Shown here piece by piece: positions 17,152 to 25,172 of a stretch of 64,000 bases of DNA (position 1 is its first letter; every line of letters starts with the position of its first letter). The DNA lies in NCBI GenBank assembly GCA_963777355.1, contig CAVZQK010000022.1:434001-498000 (forward strand). The letters are read 5' to 3'. Origin of the DNA: DATJHM01 sp963777355 (GTDB lineage: Bacteria; Chloroflexota; Ktedonobacteria; Ktedonobacterales; Ktedonobacteraceae). A program made the translations under genes and the position numbers. The notes below the pieces were generated by a model. The model saw only the letters and a program-made list of their open reading frames with translations, had not been told where the DNA came from and did not search any database.

Positions 17152-18924
17152 ATGCACAGCAAAATCATCTATGAGCCACGAGAAAATATAGCGCCGCAGC
17201 ATCCTGCTGTCTTCACTCCTCAGCCTCCACTCGTCTTACGTCCGCAAGAGGGTTTGCTAGACCTTATCCTATTTCTTATCCTATTTCTGGCGGCATTGCT
17301 ACCGCGCATACTTCTGGCCCGGCAATTGGATGTTGTGACGGATGAAACGGTCTATATTCTGGCAGGAAAGCTCTATCTCCATCTAGCAGACCACTTACAG
17401 TTTCTCTCCAGTGCCTGGGACTATAACTACGAGCATCCCGCCCTAGTCAAACTATTTATCGGTCTGGCGCTCCTTTTTAATGCGCACACTGGTCATTTGC
17501 TCCCCGAACTATTTGCGGCCCGCGTGCCTGCTATTCTTTCAGGAACGCTCCTGGTAATTGCTGTCTATGCTCTGGGTAAGGCTCCTTTTGGGCGGACCGT
17601 GGCTTTTTCAGCCGCACTCTGCCTGGCATTCAGTCCCTGGCTCTGCTATTTCAGTGCGCTGGCGTATCTAGATACAACTATGACCTTGTTCGTCTCTTTA
17701 GCTTTCCTTTTCCTCTGGCATGCACGTTACCATCCCTGGCTCTATCCTCTTATCGCCCTGTGTGTAGCGCTTGGTATCGCCAGTAAGTATACTGCACTTC
17801 TGGCTCTCCCTGGCCTGTGTATCTACACACTCTCTCTATTTCTGCTTGAGCGTCGTCAGGAGAAGGCGCTGGAACGCAGAACGCCTCCCTGGCGCTGGTG
17901 GCTGAGTGCCTGCATTGTACTTCCTCTCGCCTTCCTTCTCGCTGATCCAGCAATCTGGCGCAATCCCTTTTCTTTTCTTATGCGCAGTGTGCATTATCAG
18001 TGGGAGCATGCCGCAGGCGGTCATATGACCTTTCTGGGAGGGCAGGTAGAGATGCACGCACCTCTCTGGACGCTTCCACTGATTATCGCGACAAAGATGA
18101 GTCTGTTCGTGACCATACCAGCGGCGGGTTTTCTTGTATTTATGCTCTTTCGCCTCATCAGAGCGTTCAGACAGACGGTAAAGGATACACCAGCGATATT
18201 TCTGTTTTGCTGGCTACTTGGAATTTTTCTTCCTTTTAGTCAACTTAGCATCGTTGTCGGAACCCATTACGAGTTGCCGATGGCAGTTCCAGTGGCCCTT
18301 GCTGCATCATATAGTTTACATGAGCTCTTCAAATATAGCCTCAAATACAGAGAGAACAAACATAAACAGGCGCGAGCAAGTAGAATAGAACAAGAAGAGT
18401 ATTTTGTGCAAAACGCATTGCCGAGACGACAAAGCACTCAGCAAAGAAACAAAGTAGTGCTGCTTCTCCTGCTAAGCATTCTCCTGGCGGGGCCGCATCT
18501 CTGGGGGCTATTGACGAATTACGCCGCCGAGGGCTATACCAGTGAGCTTTTTCAGGGTGAAGATGCAGTTTTGCAGGTAGCCTATCCGGGCTATCGTGAA
18601 GCCGGGCTTTGGATTGAGCAGCATACCTGGGACCCGACCAATGTGGGCCTGGTCGCCCTGGTCAATACCCTGAATCACGGCGAACAAGGTGTCTCCTGGT
18701 ATGACTATAACGCCGGATTACAGGGAAGACTACGTTTTAGCGAGGTCCATCCAGATGAGAAAGCATTTCCAGGATATGACTATCTCATCTGGCCCATGCA
18801 CCTCATCCAACGAGGTTATACCATTCCTCCGCCCTGGAACAGGCACATCGTCCATATCATTATTAGTGGACACACCATCTATTGTTACATCCTGGCACGC
18901 TCCACCGTTTTTATCTCTCAGTGA
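17152..18924 (+). CDS. GT39-type membrane glycosyltransferase (PMT/ArnT-like)
   Basis: Polytopic membrane glycosyltransferase using a polyprenyl-phosphate sugar donor, about 590 residues with roughly a dozen spans. The first extracytoplasmic loop carries the catalytic-type acidic pair in VVTDETVYILAG, followed by YEHPALVKL, as in the dolichyl-phosphate-mannose mannosyltransferase family. A TTGACA-bearing inverted repeat covers an earlier ATG at 17014; the start at 17152 (MHSKIIYEPREN) avoids it, though its ribosome site is weak. It is the first of four membrane glycosyltransferases in 7 kb, suggesting a role in cell-surface glycan or protein glycosylation. Confidence 0.85.
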   Translation: MHSKIIYEPRENIAPQHPAVFTPQPPLVLRPQEGLLDLILFLILFLAALLPRILLARQLDVVTDETVYILAGKLYLHLADHLQFLSSAWDYNYEHPALVKLFIGLALLFNAHTGHLLPELFAARVPAILSGTLLVIAVYALGKAPFGRTVAFSAALCLAFSPWLCYFSALAYLDTTMTLFVSLAFLFLWHARYHPWLYPLIALCVALGIASKYTALLALPGLCIYTLSLFLLERRQEKALERRTPPWRWWLSACIVLPLAFLLADPAIWRNPFSFLMRSVHYQWEHAAGGHMTFLGGQVEMHAPLWTLPLIIATKMSLFVTIPAAGFLVFMLFRLIRAFRQTVKDTPAIFLFCWLLGIFLPFSQLSIVVGTHYELPMAVPVALAASYSLHELFKYSLKYRENKHKQARASRIEQEEYFVQNALPRRQSTQQRNKVVLLLLLSILLAGPHLWGLLTNYAAEGYTSELFQGEDAVLQVAYPGYREAGLWIEQHTWDPTNVGLVALVNTLNHGEQGVSWYDYNAGLQGRLRFSEVHPDEKAFPGYDYLIWPMHLIQRGYTIPPPWNRHIVHIIISGHTIYCYILARSTVFISQ

Positions 18925-19384
18925 GATTTTATTACCTGGAACAGACTCAACACAAAACATCGGAGACAGGATTTGGTGAAGCGGTTTGTCAGGAACCCGC
19001 TCTCCTGTAAGGGGAGGGGCTTGTAGCAATGGGGTGGCTTCTGCCCGTCTTTTCTACAGGTTCACCTGACCAGACTCAGTTTGAACGTTTTGTCTGGATG
19101 GGATCAGGCAAGTTCAAGCTACGATAGCGGCAGTGTCAAAGAACCTACCAAGAAATGCGTTGCCAGTTTCTTGCTCTAGAACTTCTCAGTTAAAAGGTGT
19201 ATGAGGGTTAAGCCGGTGCTGAGAAGATGTGCAGACCGCTATCTGTGTCGAGGCGAACATTACCAACAAGGCGCAAGCTGAGTTGAGTGGGTTTGGGCAT
19301 TCCCATTCAAAGATGCCCTGCCTTCGGGCAACATTCTTTCCTCCCACCGCCTCAAGGCGGGTGGGTCTCCAGAAAGGTTTTCTG
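18925..19384 (+). mobile_element. Possible IS200/IS605-type end remnant
   Basis: No intact gene lies in this 460-base gap. The short peptide RNPLSCKGRGL ending near 19026 resembles the frayed C-termini often seen in TnpB genes. The far end holds a GC-rich hairpin CCCACCGCC-TCAA-GGC(G)GGTGGG (about 19347-19370), preceded by GCCCTGCCTTCGGGC. GC-rich subterminal hairpins of this look are typical of IS200/IS605 right ends and TnpB guide RNAs. No TnpA or TnpB body remains. The call is tentative. Confidence 0.35.
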
Positions 19385-20527
19385 ATGAAACGTGTACCTG
19401 GATGGGAGATTCTCTGGATCTTTATTTTGACCCGCCTTCTCCTGGTGCTGGTCACGTACTTTGGATATATCATACTCACCTTACCCAAGTACTCCAGTAC
19501 ACCGGTAGACCTGGTCGCAATGAGTACATCGTGGAATCACTGGGATGCAGCGAACTATGTACGTATCGCACAATTTGGCTATCAATCCTACTATGATGTA
19601 GCTTTTTTCCCACTTTTTCCACTGTTAATTAGAATTCTTGCCTTTCCCTTTGGGCCAATGGCCTATCTGCCTGTAGGGATGCTCATTAGTAATACAGCGC
19701 TGCTAGGGGCCCTGTTTATCCTCTATCAATTAGCCAGAGAGGTCGGGGGAGAGAAGGTAGCGGGTCGGACATTGCTCTATCTGTGTATTTTTCCTACGGC
19801 CTTTTTCTTTTTTGCGGCCTACAATGAATCGCTCTTCCTTCTGCTTACTTCCGGAGCATTTCTGGCGTGGCGTCGACAACACTGGTGGTTAGCTGGACTT
19901 CTCGGCTTCTTTGCAGCAATGACACGTTCAGTCGGTGTGCTTCTTGTTTTTCCCTACCTTTTTGAGCTCTGGGAAGTTTACCGGCAACAGTTCACTTCCT
20001 GGAGACCCTATTTGAGCAAACTGCTTCCAGTGATTCTGATTCCAGCAGGTCTGGGACTCTACGCATGGTATTGCTGGTCTATTCGCGGGAATCCTCTCGC
20101 CTTTGCCGCAGTACAAAGTCATTGGGCACGACGGACCACCTGGCCCTGGCAAGGGATCTGGCAAGCGTTCTTTGAGGTTTTTTGGAATCAACCCCTCGGT
20201 TCAGCTAACGAAGCGCAAATTCTTATAGATCTAAGTGCAACGCTGGGTTTTATTGCACTGACCATTCTGGGATGGAAGAAACAGCACCGCAGCTACACCC
20301 TCTGGTCAGCGATTCTCCTGCTTACCGCTTTATTAAGCTCAACAGTAGGACAACACAACTCGTTGGTCTCCAACCGACGCTTTGTACTTGAGCTCTTCCC
20401 AGCGTTCATGACACTGGCACTTCTGGGCATCAAACATCCACGTCTGCACCAGGTAATAGTGCTGATCTTCCCTGCGCTTTATGCGCTTTTTAGTTTTCTC
20501 TTTCTCCTGAACCGCTGGATGGTATAG
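19385..20527 (+). CDS. PIG-V-like membrane mannosyltransferase
   Basis: The 380-residue polytopic membrane protein has the PIG-V pattern WDAANYVRIAQFGYQ followed by AFFPLFPLLIR near residues 55-85. PIG-V proteins are GT-C glycosyltransferases; bacterial members act on surface glycans with polyprenyl-phosphate sugar donors. The ATG at 19385 has an AGAAAGG ribosome site and begins directly with a charged residue plus a membrane span (MKRVPGWEILWIFILTR). A longer open frame upstream is rejected because it covers the IS-like hairpin. It ends 12 bases before the next glycosyltransferase, so they are co-transcribed. Confidence 0.85.
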   Translation: MKRVPGWEILWIFILTRLLLVLVTYFGYIILTLPKYSSTPVDLVAMSTSWNHWDAANYVRIAQFGYQSYYDVAFFPLFPLLIRILAFPFGPMAYLPVGMLISNTALLGALFILYQLAREVGGEKVAGRTLLYLCIFPTAFFFFAAYNESLFLLLTSGAFLAWRRQHWWLAGLLGFFAAMTRSVGVLLVFPYLFELWEVYRQQFTSWRPYLSKLLPVILIPAGLGLYAWYCWSIRGNPLAFAAVQSHWARRTTWPWQGIWQAFFEVFWNQPLGSANEAQILIDLSATLGFIALTILGWKKQHRSYTLWSAILLLTALLSSTVGQHNSLVSNRRFVLELFPAFMTLALLGIKHPRLHQVIVLIFPALYALFSFLFLLNRWMV

Positions 20528-20539
20528 AAAGTTCGTGAA

Positions 20540-22285
20540 ATGAATAAATTTACTGAAACACTTCCATTGATCAATCTTTCCTCAGGGCAGAGAATAAGCT
20601 GGCGGAAGCGAAGCATACCAAAGCCGCCACCAATCGCGTGGTACGCCGCAGCTTTTTTCATCTGTGTTATCTTGATGATCACACCTCTGGCACGAATGGC
20701 AGGAACAGCCTTACAATATACCCTGCCAACCAGTAACCTGATCGTGCTTATAGGGGCATGGCTCCCCCTAAATTTTGGATTTAGTGGGCCCACGCGCAAC
20801 GCAGAGATGGCCACACACCTTCTACTCTTTTTCTCAGTAGTGGCCGTAGCATTTCTCATTTATGCGGGTACCGCATACTTCCTCTGGCGAGAAAACACCA
20901 TACGCTCCTCGCGTACGACGCTACGTTGGATATGGATAGCCACTCTTGTCTACGGTGTTATCCTGATTATGACACCGGGCATGCTTTCACACGATGTCTT
21001 CGCTTACAGCAGCTATGGACGCACCCTGGTTGTTTATCACGATAATCCTTACTTCACGCTTTTTTCCAGTTTTCCCCACGATCCTTTTTATCATTATGAT
21101 GATTGGAAACAAGCCCCTTCAGCCTATGGACCTGTCTGGCTAATAGTCAGCGCTCTGGTCGCGTTCTTCTGTGGCAACCAGCCAATCATCTCACTTCTCA
21201 CCTACCAGAGTCTGGGATTAACATTCCATCTCCTCAATATACTGCTCGTTATTGCGATACTGCGTACACTCAAGCGTTCAGAACGTATCGTTATCCTGGG
21301 TGCTCTGCTTTATGCCTGGAATCCTCTCATCCTGCTAGAGAGCAGCATCAATGGGCATAACGATATTTTGATGATTACCTTTCTCTTGCTCGGCCTCTGG
21401 TCCTTTGCACGTAGAGAGCAGCAGGCGCAGCCTATAGAGAAGTTTCAGTTGCGGCCATATCTCTTTCCATTACTGGCGCTGTCACTGGCGATTCTCGTAA
21501 AATTCTCGGCGGGCCCTCTTCTCGCCCTTTTTCTGGTCCTTCTGGCACGCAAGGCCTTTCTCGCCGCGCATCTCTCGCAGCCAGAGCATAGCAATCGGCA
21601 GAGATGGTTGGCGGCTTTCCGAACGTTCTGTATGGCAAGCCTGTTTAGTGGTGGAGTCATACTCTTACTTTACGCGCCATTCTGGATCGGCTGGAGCATA
21701 AAAGATATCATCGGCAGTTTTTCCGCAACGCCCGCAGCCTACTTAGCGAATGGTTCCATTCTGCGTGCCCTGGAAGAATGGAAAATAGCGTATGGGCAAC
21801 CAACTTCAGGGCCCAGTGGCTTCCTCTTCGCCTTCTTCTTAAATCGCAGTACATGGAATGGCATCGATGCAATAGCGACAGGAATCGCCCTGCTGTTTGC
21901 GATGTTATGGATCTGGCGTGCTCCTAGCATCCATACCCTGGTTCTAGCCGGGCTGGCTGTCCTGGGGATTATCCTGCTCGTCACCCCCTGGTTTTTCCCG
22001 TGGTACGTCACCTGGCTTATCCCACTGGCAGTGATAGCATTGCCAGCCAGGCAAGAACGGATAGGGCGGGCACTGATTGGGAGCACACTGGTCTTCTCAG
22101 CATCATCGCTGTGTGTGTACCTTTACTCAAAAGGAGTTGCCCCTATTGGTGGTTGGGTTGGTCTAACCTGCCTCACGACCATCCTTCCACCCATCCTTAC
22201 CTTCCTCCTGCTCCTGAACTTCCCTTTCAACAAAAAAGAGACGAGTTCACAGCGTGAAGAAGAGGGCATAAGTAGCTTATCATAA
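20540..22285 (+). CDS. MptB/DUF2029-like membrane glycosyltransferase
   Basis: This is a 581-residue polytopic membrane protein. The first large outside loop contains SHDVFAYSSYGRTLVVYHDNPY and then SAYGPVWLIVSALV, a pattern of the GT87/MptA-MptB group of polyprenyl-phosphomannose-dependent mannosyltransferases. NPLILLESSINGHNDILM further along is also typical of this group. A basic, cytoplasmic N-terminus precedes the first span. It sits 12 bases after the PIG-V-like gene in the same operon. The sugar and acceptor are unknown. Confidence 0.85.
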   Translation: MNKFTETLPLINLSSGQRISWRKRSIPKPPPIAWYAAAFFICVILMITPLARMAGTALQYTLPTSNLIVLIGAWLPLNFGFSGPTRNAEMATHLLLFFSVVAVAFLIYAGTAYFLWRENTIRSSRTTLRWIWIATLVYGVILIMTPGMLSHDVFAYSSYGRTLVVYHDNPYFTLFSSFPHDPFYHYDDWKQAPSAYGPVWLIVSALVAFFCGNQPIISLLTYQSLGLTFHLLNILLVIAILRTLKRSERIVILGALLYAWNPLILLESSINGHNDILMITFLLLGLWSFARREQQAQPIEKFQLRPYLFPLLALSLAILVKFSAGPLLALFLVLLARKAFLAAHLSQPEHSNRQRWLAAFRTFCMASLFSGGVILLLYAPFWIGWSIKDIIGSFSATPAAYLANGSILRALEEWKIAYGQPTSGPSGFLFAFFLNRSTWNGIDAIATGIALLFAMLWIWRAPSIHTLVLAGLAVLGIILLVTPWFFPWYVTWLIPLAVIALPARQERIGRALIGSTLVFSASSLCVYLYSKGVAPIGGWVGLTCLTTILPPILTFLLLLNFPFNKKETSSQREEEGISSLS

Positions 22286-22475
22286 ACTATTAAATAGGGA
22301 GGGCGCAGAATGTATTGCTCTCCCCGATCAACAGGAGTCAGCCCATTACGGATATGTAGTATTCTGTCAGGCATCATCGGTAAGAGAGCGACATCGGTGA
22401 GAGACATAGGCGAGGAGGAGACGGCCAAGCCGATCTGCCCTACGAGAAACTCTGACAGGGCATTAGGAAGATTTA

Positions 22476-23957
22476 TTATGTGGTTACAGCTACAGTAGTA
22501 GAAGAATCTGGTTCAATAGCGGCAGCCGACTCAGGAGTTGTCATACGCTGGCGAAAAGTAGCATGCCAGAGCAACACCAGGATAAAGGCCAGAAGCAAGA
22601 GATTGCGGGCAGTCACAACCGGATAGAACAGGTGAAGAAGCGGCACCTGGGAAAGGACTTTTGTCATCGTATAGATTAGAGGATAGATCCAGGTAGTTAA
22701 CAGACTTATAAGCCCCCAGGAGAGGACCCAGCGCCAATCAGCCTCGCCAACAAAAGCAATCAGAGGCGCAATCCAGATAAGATACTGCGGGCTAAATACC
22801 TTGCCGGTAAGCAGGACAATCAGTAAAGTAAGTACGCAAGAAAGGCCAAGATCAATTTTTCTGCGCCATTGAAGCCAGTAGGTATAGACAATACCAGCCA
22901 CTAAAAAAACGCTCCCGGCTAACGAAACACTGCCAGCAATTGGACTGAAGACATTTAAAGAGCCATAAGTCTTTTGAAACTTTTCGATAGGAATACCAAA
23001 ATGGCTGGCGATCCAGACAAAAGAAGAGGCCACTGACTCCACTTGAATAGGCCGATTGCCAAAGTAGCTGAACGTACCCAGAGTCCCCTCAACACTGAGT
23101 AGAAGAGAAGCAAGCAGCAAGAGAGCACAGAGCGCAACAAAAGTACCGAGAGGGAGCCAGCGCCGCCAGGCATACCATTCTCCCGAAGCGGCAAACTGTT
23201 GCGAGATGAGGAAAGGGAGAAGAAAGATTGCGGGATAATACTTCGACATAGTAGCCAGCGCAAGCAGGGCAAAGGCCCAGCTCCAGTGTTTGCGTACAGC
23301 AAACAGCAGCGCCACCAGAGTCAAAAATGCAGGGACCAGATCAAAGCGACCTGCCACCGTCGCCCAACCACCGGCTACCAGATAGAAAGCCGCCACCACT
23401 GCCGCCTTTCTTGAGCGGAAGCAGGCGAGCAGAATATAGGTTACCACAGCCAGAAGTTCCATCAGCAAGGCGTAACGGAGCTGATAAAAATTCGCAGGAC
23501 CAATAGCGCTGAGACTAAAAGGTAAGAGGGTCAACAAAGGATACTCACGAGGTAGAGAGTGAAAAGTGGTGTTTGGATCTTGCGCTTGCACGAGAAGAAT
23601 CAGACGATTGGGGAGATGATATTTCTGCATCTTCTGAATAATTTGCGCTCTGGTCGTATATTTGATAGAGGGGTCGGGATGCGTAATAAAATCGCATTGA
23701 CCATGAGAAAACTGCTGAAGCGCGGGAAGGCCATGCAGAAAAGCTGTTTCGTAGCATTGATACTTCGCCACATCGGTATAGGGCTGAAAAAGCTGCCACG
23801 TCTGCATATTCTCACGTTTTGCAGTGGGTAGCCATGCGGCACCCCAGAACAACAAAACGCCCATGACGATCAACACGACGAGATCAAAAAGAAGCAGCAA
23901 CAGCGCCGCTCTGTTTCCACGTTTCCGCTTCCCTATATCCTGCGTTTCCAGACTCAT
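22476..23957 (-). CDS. GT87/DUF2029-like membrane glycosyltransferase
   Basis: This is a 493-residue protein with about eleven membrane spans, convergent with the preceding glycosyltransferase operon. Features of the GT87 family include the REYPLLTLLPF loop (about 138) and AGRFDLVPAFLTLVAL with KYYPAIFLLPF. The large first loop (about 40-130) is rich in aromatic and charged residues. It probably adds sugars to an outer glycan using a polyprenyl-phosphate donor; the linkage cannot be told. The 190-base gap to the convergent gene shows no clear terminator. Confidence 0.82.
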   Translation of the reverse strand: MSLETQDIGKRKRGNRAALLLLLFDLVVLIVMGVLLFWGAAWLPTAKRENMQTWQLFQPYTDVAKYQCYETAFLHGLPALQQFSHGQCDFITHPDPSIKYTTRAQIIQKMQKYHLPNRLILLVQAQDPNTTFHSLPREYPLLTLLPFSLSAIGPANFYQLRYALLMELLAVVTYILLACFRSRKAAVVAAFYLVAGGWATVAGRFDLVPAFLTLVALLFAVRKHWSWAFALLALATMSKYYPAIFLLPFLISQQFAASGEWYAWRRWLPLGTFVALCALLLLASLLLSVEGTLGTFSYFGNRPIQVESVASSFVWIASHFGIPIEKFQKTYGSLNVFSPIAGSVSLAGSVFLVAGIVYTYWLQWRRKIDLGLSCVLTLLIVLLTGKVFSPQYLIWIAPLIAFVGEADWRWVLSWGLISLLTTWIYPLIYTMTKVLSQVPLLHLFYPVVTARNLLLLAFILVLLWHATFRQRMTTPESAAAIEPDSSTTVAVTT

Positions 23958-24024
23958 GATCCGACCTTACTACGCGCTATTTAGTTGACGACTTGTCCTC
24001 GCCAGTATAGAGAGAAGAGCAGGG

Positions 24025-24079
24025 CTCTGTCAATATATTCTCCGCAAACAAACCTTTTGGCGAAAGAATATTGACAGAG
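24025..24079. repeat. Long imperfect inverted repeat
   Basis: CTCTGTCAATATATTCT (24025-24041) is nearly the reverse complement of AGAATATTGACAGAG (24065-24079), differing by a two-base insertion. It lies in the 321-base gap between the divergent GT87-like and DedA genes, about 70 bases upstream of the former. Operator or small mobile-element end are both possible. No gene is supported elsewhere in the gap. Confidence 0.5.
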
Positions 24080-24278
24080 GAACATATCGTTGCTACTTCG
24101 CCCTATTCAACCAGATAGGGTACTACAACGTAGTGATTACAGCTATTGAAAAATTGCTCGCTGGCATAGAATCAGAGATTTCATCCACAGCAAGAATAAA
24201 TGTAGGAGTGGAGCATATAGTTTATTTCTGGCAACGAGTTGGTTTAAGACATGTTCTTAGGAGAGGGGAGGCTTTTTT

Positions 24279-24974
24279 ATGCTTAAAACTCGATTTTTAC
24301 TGCTGCTACAACCGATTGTATTTCTTTCTAATACAGTAATAGCGCGTATAGATATATTTCAAATTCTCCAGAATGCATTACATATACTTGGTTATCCAGG
24401 TGTCACTCTCTTCGTCATGATTGAAAGCTCAGGTATCCCCTTCCCCGGTGAAACGATGCTGCTGCTGGCAGCATTTTATGCGGCAATCGATCATCAGATG
24501 TCTATTACGCTCATTATCATCGCAGCGGCATTAGGAGCAATCATCGGTGATAACCTCGGCTTCTATGTAGGACACACAGGTGGAAAGGCGTTTGTGGAAC
24601 GCTATGGCCGCTATCTCTTTCTTAAGCCAGAACGTATGAAAAAAGCCGAAGAATTTTTCGCGAAACATGGCGATAAAACGGTTTTCCTGGGACGATTCAT
24701 CGCCATTCTGCGGGCATGGGCGGCATTTCTTGCTGGAGTTAACCAGATGCACTGGAGAACCTTTTTAGTTTATAATGCAGCAGGTGGAATTATCTGGGCG
24801 ATCATTTACGGGCTCCTGGGCTATTATGCCGGGCGTCTCTTCCAGAATAATTTCAGTAAAGTCGAGCATCTCGCCAGTATTATCACCTGGTCGCTTGCAG
24901 GGATAATTGTGCTAGGCGTCATTATTTTTGTAATTGTGCATTATGCACGTCAACGAGGAAAGACGCAAAAATAA
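24279..24974 (+). CDS. DedA/SNARE-associated family membrane protein
   Basis: DedA proteins are inner-membrane proteins implicated in lipid-carrier recycling and membrane potential. This one has 231 residues. ESSGIPFPGETMLLLAAF (about 48-65) and GDNLGFYVGHTGG (about 90) are the family landmarks, as is FLGRFIAILRAWAAFLAGV with its conserved F-x-G-R-F and Arg (about 138-156). The GAGGGGAGG ribosome site fixes the start at 24279. No partner gene is coupled to it. Flippases for undecaprenyl phosphate belong to this superfamily, which would suit the glycosyltransferases next door, but this is inference. Confidence 0.9.
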   Translation: MLKTRFLLLLQPIVFLSNTVIARIDIFQILQNALHILGYPGVTLFVMIESSGIPFPGETMLLLAAFYAAIDHQMSITLIIIAAALGAIIGDNLGFYVGHTGGKAFVERYGRYLFLKPERMKKAEEFFAKHGDKTVFLGRFIAILRAWAAFLAGVNQMHWRTFLVYNAAGGIIWAIIYGLLGYYAGRLFQNNFSKVEHLASIITWSLAGIIVLGVIIFVIVHYARQRGKTQK

Positions 24975-25172
24975 TCTGTCTTCGGGCTCTTTGCCTCTTC
25001 AATGCATTGCATCAAAAAGCAGAGAGATGTATAGTGTTAGCAAGCAAATTTGAGCATTATCCCACCGGATGCAACAAAAACAATCATTTTTCTCTCCCTG
25101 TCTTCAAGCAGGGATTTTATGGCGCGGAAGTGGTAAAAAAACGCAGGTTAGATGCGAAAGTGAGTGTGCTGC

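Noticed and set aside
19229..19384. N-terminal extension of the PIG-V-like protein
   Set aside because: The extra residues are encoded by the IS-like hairpin region. ATG 19385 has a proper ribosome site.
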